A DNA stretch of 64,000 nt from Candidatus Eremiobacterota bacterium (GTDB lineage: Bacteria; Vulcanimicrobiota; CADAWZ01; Ess09-12): the NCBI GenBank assembly GCA_031082125.1, contig JAVHLM010000034.1, forward strand, positions 1 through 64,000, given 5' to 3'. Of the stretch, positions 44,448 to 56,910 are shown piece by piece; positions within the stretch are counted from its first letter, which is position 1, and every line of letters starts with the position of its first letter. Below the pieces are notes generated by a model. The model was not told the origin of the DNA. It was given only the letters and a program-made list of their open reading frames with translations, and made no database searches. The position numbers and the translations under genes are program-made.

Positions 44448-46796
44448 GTGAATACCGGGGCGATCCGCGAGTATCCCGGCTACGAGGCCGCCATGGAGGG
44501 CGGGCAGGTCTTCAAGGCACACCCCGGCCTCCCGCTGGTGACATACGGCGCCGACGAGGTGCTCTCGCACTCGAACTGCCGCCACATCTTTCGCGATCTC
44601 ACCGCGGAGGTCCTGGACTGGAACCTCTGGTGCCTCTCCCATGCCGGGGTCACACTCGACCTTCTCATCGGGGAGGCCCTTCTCTCTCTCAGCGGGCAGC
44701 TCGAGAGGCTCGGCTACGTGAAGATCTCGGACTTTGTGCGGGAGGAGCTGGGGATCTCTTCCAGGAGCTGCTATGAGCTGATGCGGAACGCGAAGGCCCT
44801 TCAGAAGCTCCCCCTCATCAGGGAAGCTCTTGAAAAGGGGCACCTCCGCAAGAGCGCGCTGCGGCATCTTTTCCAGGTAGTGACGCCCGAGACCGAGGCG
44901 GAGTGGCTCTCCAAGGCCATGTATTCCACCATAAGAGAACTTGAAGAGGAGGTGAAGAATTTTAAAGCCGGCGCCGGGGAGGCCGGCACAAGGGATGGTT
45001 CGGGGGATGCTGAAGGCGGCCCCGAGGGGAGCGGCATCAATGCCTTCGTCGCCAGGAGTGATTACGAGGAGGACACAGGGAGCCTCGCGGTAAGCGCGCG
45101 GGTTCCTTTTTCCGTTGCCGCGAAATGGGATCGGGCCCTCGAGGTCTTCCGCAGGATCGAGGAGGCGGAGCTCCCTTCGGAGAGCTTCGTGGAGGCCCTT
45201 CTTGCGGAGTTCGCCGCTTCGGCGCCGCTCGGGGGTATCGGGGATCCTGGCACAACGGTGCAGTCTCCGGAGGATTCCGATTCCGGGACAGGGAAGCCTG
45301 AGGCTCGGGAGGCCGCGGGAGCTTCTCTCTGCCGCTCGCAGGGGAAAGACTCCCAGGGAGCCTGCGTCACCCACGGCGAGGGGGCATACTCTCGGAATAG
45401 CCTTGATGCTTCCGGCACCAAGGAGAACGGAACCGATCCCGCCATCGAGAAGAAAGCCCTTCTCCTTGGCGCCCTGGCGGGTGCCATCGGCTCCCTCGAT
45501 GACGAGGCCTCCTTCGGCGAGCGGGACAAGGAGCTTGCCCGCCAGGTCCACAAGGATCTCGAAGAGGTGTCGCACCTCTGGGAGTTTTTGCCCTGGAAAC
45601 CTGTCACGGTGGAGCTTCCTTCGGAGTTTCAGGCTCCCGGGAACCACAGGCCTGATGCCGATACCGCCGTCACTCCCGACAGCACCCTTGTGCGTCCTCC
45701 CGCCGATCCCTTCGAGACGGTCGCCCGCCTCCGGAAGATGGCTTCCCTGCGCCACTCCCTCTCCTTCTACCAGGGGAGGCTCCTTCGGACTCTCAACAAT
45801 TTCGGGCTCTACAGGGACATGCTCTTCCTCTCCCTCGGGCACTATACCAGGGAGCGCCTGGGGATGTCTCGCAGCACCGCCTATTCCCTCATCAAACAGG
45901 AAAGGAGTTATCTGGAGTATCCCGATATGCTGGACCTTGTGCATGAGGGGAAGCTCACCCCCGAGCAGGCACGGCATCTTGCCAAAGTCTTCAATGAGGG
46001 GACCCGCGTCAAGGGGGCGTGGCTCTCCTACGCCCAGGAAGTGCCGGTGGCCACCCTCATGCAGGCCGTCGAGGCGTTCCTCCGCTTTGCGAAGAGGGCG
46101 GTACACAAAAAGTGGGACATCGCTCCCGAGGCCTTCGAGGTGGCCGTCACGGGGAGATCCGTCAAGAGGCTCCCTGCCCCTGCTTCTAATGGCACGGAAT
46201 CCAATGGGGATAAGGGTTCGGATGCCGCAGTCCAGATTTCCGCACAGCAAAAAACAAGGGAAGGGGGACATAGTTCCGGGGGAGCCGTCATCTGGGAGGT
46301 CACCCAGGGCGGGGAGCACCCTGAACTCCCCGAGATCGCCGCTATCCTTTCCGGGGAGACACACAAAGACGGAACCTTCGGTTCAAATCCCCAGGACAGG
46401 GGTGCCCTCATCGGCTTCTTTTTGAAAAGGGACCTCATACCCCTCTGGAACCATGCGGTGAGGCTCTGGGGCGGAGAGGACCTCGCCCTCTTTATCGAGA
46501 CCCTTCTTGATGCCTTCCTCGCCGCCTGGGACCACCCCGAAAAAAGGGATCTTCACCACCGCGTCCTCGCCCGGGACAACCACCAGTGCCAGGTCCCTGG
46601 CTGCCGGTGCCGGCGCAATCTTCACGGCCATCATATCAGGTACCGCTCCCATGGCGGTCCCGACACCGAGGGCAATCTCATCACCCTCTGCATGGCCCAC
46701 CACCTTCGGTGCGTCCACGAGGGCCACCTTGTCATAAGGGGCACGGCGCCTCACAGCCTCACCTTCATCTTCCCCCGCGGCGGGAGAGGCCGCTGA
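44448..46796 (+). CDS. HNH endonuclease with two helical modules (full copy)
   Basis: 782 aa from GTG 44448 with AAAGGAGG upstream. Two related helical modules lie at residues about 50-165 (SRSCYELMRNAKALQKLP, then LRKSALRHLFQVVTPETE) and 420-550 (SRSTAYSLIKQERSYLEY, LTPEQARHLAKVFNEG), separated by a disordered linker. A DUF222-like region follows (LWNHAVRLWGGEDLALFI). The C-terminal HNH is CQVPGCRCRRNLHGHH with N in GNLITLC and a final H. Paralogues are 52-674 (closest, high DNA similarity) and 60846-63248. Probable DNA-cutting or DNA-binding role; target unknown. Its strong promoter suggests active expression. Confidence 0.82.
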   Translation: MNTGAIREYPGYEAAMEGGQVFKAHPGLPLVTYGADEVLSHSNCRHIFRDLTAEVLDWNLWCLSHAGVTLDLLIGEALLSLSGQLERLGYVKISDFVREELGISSRSCYELMRNAKALQKLPLIREALEKGHLRKSALRHLFQVVTPETEAEWLSKAMYSTIRELEEEVKNFKAGAGEAGTRDGSGDAEGGPEGSGINAFVARSDYEEDTGSLAVSARVPFSVAAKWDRALEVFRRIEEAELPSESFVEALLAEFAASAPLGGIGDPGTTVQSPEDSDSGTGKPEAREAAGASLCRSQGKDSQGACVTHGEGAYSRNSLDASGTKENGTDPAIEKKALLLGALAGAIGSLDDEASFGERDKELARQVHKDLEEVSHLWEFLPWKPVTVELPSEFQAPGNHRPDADTAVTPDSTLVRPPADPFETVARLRKMASLRHSLSFYQGRLLRTLNNFGLYRDMLFLSLGHYTRERLGMSRSTAYSLIKQERSYLEYPDMLDLVHEGKLTPEQARHLAKVFNEGTRVKGAWLSYAQEVPVATLMQAVEAFLRFAKRAVHKKWDIAPEAFEVAVTGRSVKRLPAPASNGTESNGDKGSDAAVQISAQQKTREGGHSSGGAVIWEVTQGGEHPELPEIAAILSGETHKDGTFGSNPQDRGALIGFFLKRDLIPLWNHAVRLWGGEDLALFIETLLDAFLAAWDHPEKRDLHHRVLARDNHQCQVPGCRCRRNLHGHHIRYRSHGGPDTEGNLITLCMAHHLRCVHEGHLVIRGTAPHSLTFIFPRGGRGR

Positions 46797-49276
<2,480 letters not shown>

Positions 49277-49349
49277 CCTGGACATCTTCGAGGGCTTCTG
49301 ACTGGCGGCGAGTCCCAAGGCCACGTATTCCACCCAGGGGGGTAATGGA

Positions 49350-52034
49350 ATGGAAATGATTGGCGCCCATCAGGCGGCACTGCTGAATACTCCTGCGGGA
49401 ATCCATGAGGTCGTGGATCATGAAAATGACTGTGCCCGGGCTATTGAGAAAGATATGATTGAATTCTCCAGGAAAAAGAAGGCTCCCGCCGACGCCGGGA
49501 CAAAGAGGCTCGCGGAGCGTGCGGGGGCAGGCCCCGGTGTGTCAGAGAACAGGTCATTGCAGCCGGTGAATACGGAGGAAAAGCTCGCCCAGGTTATCAA
49601 GGGCCGCGAAGTGGGCCAGATTGAGGTGGGAAGCCCCTATGTGGGAATAGAAACGCATCACAGCTCCATTCAGCTCAACAGGATAAGCTTCTATTACCCT
49701 GTCGCGAACAGCATCGATGTATCAAAGGATTACTGGAACCGGGGCGATTACCCCGTCCTCACCTTCGGCCTGAAAGTGGGAGACCGGGCAGCGGAAAAGA
49801 TTGGCGACAAGCCTTTTGACTGCACGCTTACCCCCTATTCGGCAGTCTTTGAGCGGAAGGATAGAGAAAAGACAGTCGCCGTTTCTTACAGGTTCTGCAA
49901 AGATAAGCCTGCCATGGTCATGGAGATGGAAATAACCAACAATTCCGGCCGCGTTCAGGAGCTCAATCTGGATTCCTGCCTTGAGACATCGATCCGCACA
50001 AGCAGCACTTTCGCGCGGCTCAACAAGCCCGTATCCCGCTATGACGCGAAAAACCGGGCACTGTATGCCACGTATGAAGAGCCTGAGACCCGGAATGCAG
50101 TTATCTTCGCGGCGAATGCAGGAGATCCCCCTTCAGGGTATTCTGCTGAAAACAAGCAGACCGGCAATCCCGCGGCGGCCTTTCATTACAGAAAAACCCT
50201 GAAGCCCGGCGAAAAGATGAAAGTCATCCAGGTGACAGGCTCGTGCAGAAAAGGCGAGGAGGAGGGAACAGTCCGATACCTTCTCGGCAATTATCAGAGA
50301 GAGATCGCGCTCTATGAGCAGTCCATCCTGGACAAAGTCCATGGGGAAGGCAGGATTGAGACGGGCATCGCGGAGATTGACACGACCGCCCTCTGGGCAA
50401 AAGGCATTCTCGCGGCAAACGCCCATTACATAGATGGGCAGATCAGGCCAATGCCCTGCCCTGCCGAGTATAATTTCTATTTCACCCACGATGCGCTTCT
50501 CACCGACCTGGCGGCAGTCAATTTTGATCTCCCCCGCGTAAAAAGGGATCTCCTCTACACCGCTCTGCACGCCAATTCCCAGGGAATCATCCCCCATGCC
50601 CGCTACTGGAAGGACGATCATTTCGAGACCGAATATGCGGGCAGAGACAACTGGAACCACTTCTGGTTCCTCAATGTCTCTGCCCGGTACCTCCGGCATT
50701 CCGGCGATGTGGATACCCTTAAGAGACTCTACCCCCTCCTCCGGAAGAGCGTCACGCAGTCGCTGATCAATAAGCATGATGACCTTATCTGGGCTCACAG
50801 GCCTGACTGGTGGGACATAGGAAACAGCTTCGGCCCGCGGACCTACATGACAGTCCTTGCCATACGATCCCTCAGGGAGTTCGCCTATGTGAGCACCGTG
50901 CTGGGAAAAGACGCCAAGAAGATTAAAGAGTATGAGGATATGGCCGACAGGATGCAGGAAAAGCTGGAAAAGAAGCTCTGGGACAAGGACCGCAGCTATC
51001 TCATGAACTATTTCAGCGATGGGAAAAAAGACACCCACTACTACACAGGCTCTCTGCTGGCAGCCCATTTCGGCCTTCTCGACGGCAGAAAGAAGGAGGC
51101 ACTTGTCAATACTGCCCGGTCAAAGCTCCTGCAGGAAGACACAGGCATATACAACGTTTACCCCATGGACTTTCATACCCTTGGGGATTATCTCCATTTT
51201 TCCGGGAACGAGGCCGGCGACCCTTACCGCTATATGAACGGAGGGATCTGGTATCACGGCAATGCGTGGTACGCCCTCGCCCTTATTGCTGCAGGCAGAA
51301 AAGAGGATGCCTTGAAGTTCATCCAGGATATCATGACTCTTGAAGGCATAAAGAGCGGGCCCCACGGCCAGCCTGCGATGTACGAGTGCAGAAACGGGAA
51401 CAGCGGCGATCCTGAAGTCTTTGGAGAGGTGGACAAGCCTCATTTCCTCTGGGCAGGCTCCTGGTACCTCTATTCGCTCTACAACCTCTTTGGCCATCAT
51501 GAAAACGAATGGAACATCTCCTTTGATCCTTTTCTGGCGAACGGTCAGAAAGGCACACGCTACACGGTATCCCTGAAAGGCAGGCCGGTGACGGTTGACA
51601 TCACCGGCTCCGGGAGATATATCAGAAGCATCAGGTATGACGGTGCCCCCTGCCCTTCCGCCGTGGTCCCGGAGGGTCCTTCACCGGGGAAAAAGGTCGA
51701 GATTACCCTCGGCGCACCGGAAACGCCCTACCTTGCCTCTGCCGGTTCAATGGTGCACAGCCCCCGGTTCGATCCCGCCAGAAACACGATGGAGCTCTCT
51801 CTTTCAGCTTTCCCCGGGCATTCCAGCGAAGCCAAGTTCATATCACCGCACCCGCCGAAATCTCTCGCGATCAACGGGAACGAAACGAAAGAAGGCTGGA
51901 GCGTAAAAGAAGAAGATGGAGTGTACAGGATAAGGCTCAATTTTACGCAGAAACATGCTGATGATGTCATCAGCGTGCAGTTTCAGGAGCCTTCAGTCCC
52001 CCTGCCGCACACCGGGCTCTGCAGAACAGAGTAA
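49350..52034 (+). CDS. Six-hairpin glycosidase-like protein
   Basis: 894 aa. The N-terminal 85 residues are charged and disordered with no signal peptide. Residues about 90-330 form a beta-sandwich (VGIETHHSSIQLNRISFYYP, VMEMEITNNSGRVQELNLDS). Residues about 340-720 are an (alpha/alpha)6 barrel like glycogen debranching enzymes and GH94 phosphorylases: YNFYFTHDALLTDLAAVNFD, GRDNWNHFWFLNVSARYLR, NGGIWYHGNAWYALALIAAG. A C-terminal beta domain closes the protein. Conserved acids such as the Glu/Asp near WWDIGNSFG and GEVDKPHFLW may be catalytic. Substrate unknown; it could hydrolyse or phosphorolyse an oligosaccharide. Confidence 0.78.
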   Translation: MEMIGAHQAALLNTPAGIHEVVDHENDCARAIEKDMIEFSRKKKAPADAGTKRLAERAGAGPGVSENRSLQPVNTEEKLAQVIKGREVGQIEVGSPYVGIETHHSSIQLNRISFYYPVANSIDVSKDYWNRGDYPVLTFGLKVGDRAAEKIGDKPFDCTLTPYSAVFERKDREKTVAVSYRFCKDKPAMVMEMEITNNSGRVQELNLDSCLETSIRTSSTFARLNKPVSRYDAKNRALYATYEEPETRNAVIFAANAGDPPSGYSAENKQTGNPAAAFHYRKTLKPGEKMKVIQVTGSCRKGEEEGTVRYLLGNYQREIALYEQSILDKVHGEGRIETGIAEIDTTALWAKGILAANAHYIDGQIRPMPCPAEYNFYFTHDALLTDLAAVNFDLPRVKRDLLYTALHANSQGIIPHARYWKDDHFETEYAGRDNWNHFWFLNVSARYLRHSGDVDTLKRLYPLLRKSVTQSLINKHDDLIWAHRPDWWDIGNSFGPRTYMTVLAIRSLREFAYVSTVLGKDAKKIKEYEDMADRMQEKLEKKLWDKDRSYLMNYFSDGKKDTHYYTGSLLAAHFGLLDGRKKEALVNTARSKLLQEDTGIYNVYPMDFHTLGDYLHFSGNEAGDPYRYMNGGIWYHGNAWYALALIAAGRKEDALKFIQDIMTLEGIKSGPHGQPAMYECRNGNSGDPEVFGEVDKPHFLWAGSWYLYSLYNLFGHHENEWNISFDPFLANGQKGTRYTVSLKGRPVTVDITGSGRYIRSIRYDGAPCPSAVVPEGPSPGKKVEITLGAPETPYLASAGSMVHSPRFDPARNTMELSLSAFPGHSSEAKFISPHPPKSLAINGNETKEGWSVKEEDGVYRIRLNFTQKHADDVISVQFQEPSVPLPHTGLCRTE

Positions 52035-52161
52035 GATCCGGGAGCTTTCCCGGGGTCAAAGGCATAGTGCTCGCCGAATTTCAACACCTGGAGCCACTTC
52101 TCAAACCGGGCCCGAAAGTACCGCGGCTTCTCCTTGAGGGCAGGGGGCTGAAGGATGTGGC

Positions 52162-52473
52162 ATGACCCTGGATGAATATTCTAATAGCCCATTGAGCGGG
52201 GGGGCGAAATATCTCCAGCAGCAGGGAGTGCCGTGCACTTACCTGCCTGTTGACATCAGCACTGCCTTTCTTGAAATTGCCGCCAGGGCAATGGCGCCCT
52301 TCGTGGCGCGCATCTGTCCAATCCACGCGACATTCGAAACCTGTTCGGGCCGTATCCCTTCCAGTGCATACGAGCACACTGCCTACTGCATGATCGGCCT
52401 CACTTTCATGAACTTCATGCCCGACAGGATCCTGCCCCTCCTGAAAGAAATATCCCGCGATCAAGGCCGGTAA
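52162..52473 (+). pseudogene. Fragment of an EgtD-like SAM methyltransferase
   Basis: 103 codons. YLPVDISTAFLEIAARAMAP and CMIGLTFMNFMPDRILPLLK match the central part of histidine-specific EgtD-type methyltransferases (YxPVDIS and the GSTxGNFxPxxAxxLL segment). Full members have about 320 residues; the GxGSxxK SAM loop upstream and the rest downstream are missing. No ribosome site. A truncated host gene. Confidence 0.5.
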
Positions 52474-52602
52474 TCATAGCGGGCGATTATTTTCCCAAAA
52501 AGTGGACTAAAAGGCAATTTTTTGATACAATCTCCTCAGCCTGCAGAATCAGATTCATGCCAGCCGCTGATTCCCGGCCATTCTGGAAAAGGGGAGGAAA
52601 AA

Positions 52603-53955
52603 GTGATTCACCCTGAAAGCAAGGCTCCTTCAAATGATGCTCCGGCGGTCACCATTGTTTTTTTCGGATTGGGGGCAGTCGGAGCCAGCATGCTGATCTG
52701 CCTGGCGGAGCTGGCAGAAAGAGACGGGATAGAAGTCCGGTTCCTTGTCTTCACCATAGATCCGGCGGGGGCACAGGATGCCTTATACCATGCCGAGGAA
52801 TTCATGAACCGGATAGAGCTGGCGGGCGTGCAGAGCTTTGACCCGGTGCTTGCCTGCGAGCCTCCTTATGACCGCATGCTGGATGGAGCATCTCTTCTGG
52901 TCAATGCGGCACTTCCGATATTCAATGATCCCCTTATTGAGCTCGGGATGCGCCTTGGAGTGCATACCGTCGATCTGGCTGCCGACATGTATACCTTGGA
53001 AACTTCAAAGTCTCTCACCTTTTCTCAGTATGCCTATGACCGTGAATTGCGGGAGCGGGGGATCACGGCTCTTATCAATATGGGGATATCGCCCGGGATT
53101 ACCAACTTCCTTATCGGCGAGCATATCAGATACCTGCGGGGAACGGGACGAAAAGAGCTGAGCATAGAATCCGTTGACCTGTATCTGCTGGAGGACATCG
53201 ATGCCGATACGGTGATATTCTCATGGTCTCCCGCCATTGCCCTGGAGGAGCTGTCTCAGCATCCGCGGCATCTCTGCAAGGGAAAAATGGTAACCTCTGC
53301 GCCGTTTACCTACGCGCGGGACTATACATTTCCCCATGAACAGCGTCCCTGCAGGCAATATCCTCTCTATCAGGAAGAGCTCCTTTCACTCCACCGATCT
53401 TATCCGGATATCGAGACTATCCGGATCTTTACCGGAGGGTATGAAGTGGAACTGGTGAAAGCTCTCTATCAGCTGAATCTGTTTTCCAAGGCCAGTGTGG
53501 GTAACAATTCCGACCTCACCGTCGATGCGATTGTGCGCGCGGTGATGCCCGGAATGAAAAAGCCCCGCCGTATTGAAGATCTTTTGAGGTCGGGCGTTAT
53601 CCGGCGGGCACATTTTTGCGCCGTCGCAGAAATCAGGGTCAGAGAGTTTGTGCGGAATGAGCTTCAGACAAGTATTCAGACTATCGGTTTAAGTTTTTTG
53701 CGGTATCACGGGCTTTTGAATACGCCTTATGCGGGTGCCACCTACATTTCGTACCCTACCGCCGTGGGCGCGGCGATTCTCACATGGCATACCATCTGCC
53801 ATATATGGGAGTCGGGAGAAGCTCTCGGCGGAGTAGTCACGGGTGAAGAGCTTGCAGGGCTGCTTCCGAGGGAGCGCATTGACGCCGTACGCCGCGACCT
53901 TGTAGGGTGGGATATCAACCTTTTCGAAAGCGTCCGGGATGCGGAGGATTCCTGA
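52603..53955 (+). CDS. Saccharopine dehydrogenase-like protein
   Basis: 450 aa from GTG 52603, chosen because GGGGAGG lies about seven bases upstream; the longer TTG 52522 start has AAAGG. The Rossmann motif FFGLGAVGASMLICLAEL (GxGxxG) starts near residue 22 and is followed by ISPGITNFLIGEHIRY, typical of the NADP-binding saccharopine dehydrogenase-like/homospermidine-synthase-like group. The C-terminal half (YPTAVGAAILTWHT) closes over the active site. It may reduce an imine from lysine or a polyamine; no pathway genes are adjacent. Confidence 0.85.
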   Translation: MIHPESKAPSNDAPAVTIVFFGLGAVGASMLICLAELAERDGIEVRFLVFTIDPAGAQDALYHAEEFMNRIELAGVQSFDPVLACEPPYDRMLDGASLLVNAALPIFNDPLIELGMRLGVHTVDLAADMYTLETSKSLTFSQYAYDRELRERGITALINMGISPGITNFLIGEHIRYLRGTGRKELSIESVDLYLLEDIDADTVIFSWSPAIALEELSQHPRHLCKGKMVTSAPFTYARDYTFPHEQRPCRQYPLYQEELLSLHRSYPDIETIRIFTGGYEVELVKALYQLNLFSKASVGNNSDLTVDAIVRAVMPGMKKPRRIEDLLRSGVIRRAHFCAVAEIRVREFVRNELQTSIQTIGLSFLRYHGLLNTPYAGATYISYPTAVGAAILTWHTICHIWESGEALGGVVTGEELAGLLPRERIDAVRRDLVGWDINLFESVRDAEDS

Positions 53956-54027
53956 TTTTCAGAGCCATCTGCCGTACAGAGACTCCCGGAACTGCCCCGC
54001 AGTGCCGCTTCCGTCTTTCCATGACTG

Positions 54028-55398
54028 CTAAGGCTGAAGCTTTTCTTTCTTTTTAGGGAGCTTTACCCCGTCTATGGTGACCCATTCCTCGTCGATTACC
54101 ACGCCGGCATCGCCTTCGTCTGCGGATTGAGAGCGGGGAGAGGGAATGGTAAAGTCAGAAGAGTAGCAGTGAAGGTCTGAAGGGGAGGTGATGCCGAGCA
54201 GGGAAGGCCGGACCTGAATGAGGATATTACCGCCGTCGGTGACAGCAAACTGGGATATCGCGTTCTTCATCCTGAGCTCTCTCAGTATTTCACCGCTTCT
54301 GGTGTCCACTGCGCAGAATCTTTCGCGGGCAGAGAGGAAGAGACTGTTCTGCCTGACGACCGCGCTTGAATATCTCTCCAGTTCGTCTGAGCGGAGCTCT
54401 GTTGACCACTTCGGCCTGCCCGTGGCAGGATCCAGTGCTTCAATCCTTGACCCTCGCGCCACAAAGGGAGTGCCGTCATCGCCCAGAGCCTGCAGGCTGG
54501 AAAAGAGGGTGAAGTCGCCGGGGACCTGCCATCTGTCGCTCCCAAAAGCCATGTCGATACAAAACAGGGTAAACTGAGGGCTCCTCGCATAAATCTCCCT
54601 GTCGGTATGGGCAATAATCTTCAGATCTCTTTCATCGCTTTTCCAGATCGTTTTGCCTGACACCGCGTCTTTCCTGATCAGCGTGCCGCCGGAATCCTTG
54701 TAAACGATGCTGCCGCCCGTTATCAAGAAGTCCGAAAGGGCTGGCCCCTTTGAACTCCAGAGAATTTTTCCTTCCCGCGAAAGATGGCAGAGGTTTTCCG
54801 TGGTGCTTGCGAATACGGAACCGTCGGGCATTGCCCCGATAACCGCCACATAGCTCTCGTCTTCGGAGATCTGCATGGTGACTGAGCCTTTTGTGCTTCC
54901 GTCACTGCCGTCATGGATCGAAAACCCCCTGGCATGCCGGATAAAAATCTCTCCCTTGTCGTTAAGGAGGAGCGTGTCATGGGGAAACAGCTCATTGCGC
55001 CACTTTTCGTTTCCGGTGGCTCCATCAAGCACGATGCACCGGTCAATGCCATCGCCGCTATTCTTGAGCTGAAGAAGCGCTTTGCCATCGAATTCCAGGC
55101 TGTCCCTGTTATTGCCGGTATAGCCCCTTATCTCTTTTTCCCAGATGATTTTTCCTGTCGCTTCGTCAAGCCGGGAAATATGATCCTTTGAGCCGAGAAA
55201 AATGCTGTTGCCTCCGGCTGCGATGATGGCGTTATCGCTGACTATTGCATTGGGCAGGGACTTTGTCCATAAAGGGCCGGTCTCATTGCTCTTAAAAATC
55301 TCATTGATGATGGCCTGACTTATCACCCTGCCGGAGGAAGAGGTCGCTTTCCCCGTTAAGGTGACCGGGGGAGAATCTTCCCTGTCCGCCTCTTCCAT
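54028..55398 (-). CDS. PQQ-type beta-propeller protein
   Basis: 456 aa. Seven to eight blades with the GKxxW closing motif (GKIIWEKEI, GNEKWRNEL, GKILWSS, GKTIWKS, GRPKWSTE) identify a WD40/PQQ-like propeller of the BamB kind. No signal peptide is visible and no quinone-binding residues were checked. It starts 15 bp after the upstream gene ends on the same strand, so the two form an operon. A structural or binding role with its partner is likely. The C-terminal tail EEWVTIDGVKLPKKKEK is outside the propeller. Confidence 0.85.
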   Translation of the reverse strand: MEEADREDSPPVTLTGKATSSSGRVISQAIINEIFKSNETGPLWTKSLPNAIVSDNAIIAAGGNSIFLGSKDHISRLDEATGKIIWEKEIRGYTGNNRDSLEFDGKALLQLKNSGDGIDRCIVLDGATGNEKWRNELFPHDTLLLNDKGEIFIRHARGFSIHDGSDGSTKGSVTMQISEDESYVAVIGAMPDGSVFASTTENLCHLSREGKILWSSKGPALSDFLITGGSIVYKDSGGTLIRKDAVSGKTIWKSDERDLKIIAHTDREIYARSPQFTLFCIDMAFGSDRWQVPGDFTLFSSLQALGDDGTPFVARGSRIEALDPATGRPKWSTELRSDELERYSSAVVRQNSLFLSARERFCAVDTRSGEILRELRMKNAISQFAVTDGGNILIQVRPSLLGITSPSDLHCYSSDFTIPSPRSQSADEGDAGVVIDEEWVTIDGVKLPKKKEKLQP

Positions 55399-55413
55399 TC
55401 AGACCCGCGGTGA

Positions 55414-56910
55414 TCATGCACCATCGGGACGTCCTTCAGGATGAAAGCGGTCCCACCACGTCCAGGCGGGCCATATCCCGGAACACTGCATGGCAAACGC
55501 AAAGCGGGCCACGTTCCAGAGCTCGCCGGGATCCTCCCTCGCGAGCTCAAGGGTATCATCCTTCACGGACAGACCGATGACTTCAACCCACCGGCTGCCG
55601 AAGCTCCGGCAGCATTTCATCACGCGCTCCGCTTCTCCGGTATCCCGCGCCTTGACCTTCCCTTCCTCGAAGTACGCGGAGAAATCCACTGCCCCGGCGA
55701 GGGAGGCGCACTGAACGGGGGGGAAAGCGTGGGTGACGGTCACAATGCCTCTCTTCAGGATGCCCCGGAAGCGGAGACTTCCCTCGGATTCAGTTCCGCC
55801 GTAATTCCCGAACACCAGCTCCAGCAGGGTTCCCTGCGGCATTCCGGCCAGGGATGATGAGATTTTCTGCAGATCAGCGGCCAGGGACAGCTTGTCCCTG
55901 GGCCTGAGGCTCAGCAGCATCCTGCCTCCCTGAGCTTCAATCCCGAGACTGAAAGTGGGAGCGAGGCCCGGATTCTCCAGGATTTCCCCTTCGGGCGGCT
56001 CCAGGAGCATGACCGCCCACACTGTTTCATTGAGCCAGGAGGCTATCCTGGCAAGATGGTGGAGGGATGAGAGAGGCAGTCCCACAGGGCCGCCCTCCAG
56101 AGGCGACACGGCTTCAGCTACAGATTCAAGCAGGTGAGACGCTTCAGGTGACTGTGGACGCCAGGGGGGGCGGGACTCCCGGCCGGGCTCAATGCCTGCT
56201 ACCGGAAGGCCCGTGGGGAAGCGCTCCGGAATGCGTGCATTGGCCGCGGCGCTGAACCAGCCATTGAAATCACCAGGGAGGGCAGGCGGGTCACGCTCCA
56301 GGGGGGAGAGGCGTACCAGGAAATCTATGGTGGGGCTTTTCTCAGCCTCTCTCTCCAGGCTCATCTCTTCAGCGGTGTTCTGCAGGGCTTCCCAGTCATG
56401 CTCATGGCCGGGATCCTGCTGCGGGTAGCACAGGAGGCGATATTTCAGCCAGGCTGGCATGGGCTCGTCCCCGCGAGTGCGCCTGAACCAGGCGCCCAGG
56501 GCCTCGCTTCCCTCGGCCGACTCCAGGCATGCCCGCCCGTTCACCCCTGTAAGGAGGGTATGGATCTCCACCAGATACTCTCCCGGCGGTATGTCAAGAT
56601 ACCGGACATGGTCGCCGCCATCCCTGGTCTCAGGGTCCAGCCCGCCTTCAACGGCAAGGCATCCGTCAGGCACCTGCAGTTTCCACACCAGTTTCCCGAT
56701 CCATTGCTCCTCCTCTTCCTTCTCGAGGTCCCCGAGGACCACCCGGACACGGAAGCTGTCGTCCTGCACCAGCTCCACGGGAATCACCAGGCCTTCTTTC
56801 ACTTTTCCGGGGAGATCCTCCAGGAGCCCGCGGCGGCTCAGGCCGCCCATCCCCCTCGAATGAAGGCAGAATCCGCCGGCTTCGTTGTAGAGGTAGAAGT
56901 CTTTTCTCAC
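55414..56910 (-). CDS. Unrecognised 498-residue protein in an operon with the propeller
   Basis: GTG start with GGAGG about seven bases upstream. Residues about 1-140 are beta-rich (MRKDFYLYNEAGGF, VIPVELVQDDSFRVRVVLGD, GEYLVEIHTLLTG), the middle is a Pro-rich linker region, and residues about 280-490 alternate helix and strand (WLNETVWAVMLLEPPEGEIL, SFGSRWVEVIGLSVKD). No signal peptide, membrane helix, zinc ribbon or catalytic motif is seen. It is cytoplasmic in appearance. I do not recognise the family; the tight linkage with the propeller suggests one complex. Confidence 0.7.
   Translation of the reverse strand: MRKDFYLYNEAGGFCLHSRGMGGLSRRGLLEDLPGKVKEGLVIPVELVQDDSFRVRVVLGDLEKEEEEQWIGKLVWKLQVPDGCLAVEGGLDPETRDGGDHVRYLDIPPGEYLVEIHTLLTGVNGRACLESAEGSEALGAWFRRTRGDEPMPAWLKYRLLCYPQQDPGHEHDWEALQNTAEEMSLEREAEKSPTIDFLVRLSPLERDPPALPGDFNGWFSAAANARIPERFPTGLPVAGIEPGRESRPPWRPQSPEASHLLESVAEAVSPLEGGPVGLPLSSLHHLARIASWLNETVWAVMLLEPPEGEILENPGLAPTFSLGIEAQGGRMLLSLRPRDKLSLAADLQKISSSLAGMPQGTLLELVFGNYGGTESEGSLRFRGILKRGIVTVTHAFPPVQCASLAGAVDFSAYFEEGKVKARDTGEAERVMKCCRSFGSRWVEVIGLSVKDDTLELAREDPGELWNVARFAFAMQCSGIWPAWTWWDRFHPEGRPDGA

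Noticed and set aside
44391-46364. Long minus-strand frame (657 codons) opposite the HNH gene
   Set aside because: It is antisense to a protein with clear motifs and two paralogues, has no ribosome site, and its Pro/Gly/Arg-rich composition is what GC-rich antisense produces.
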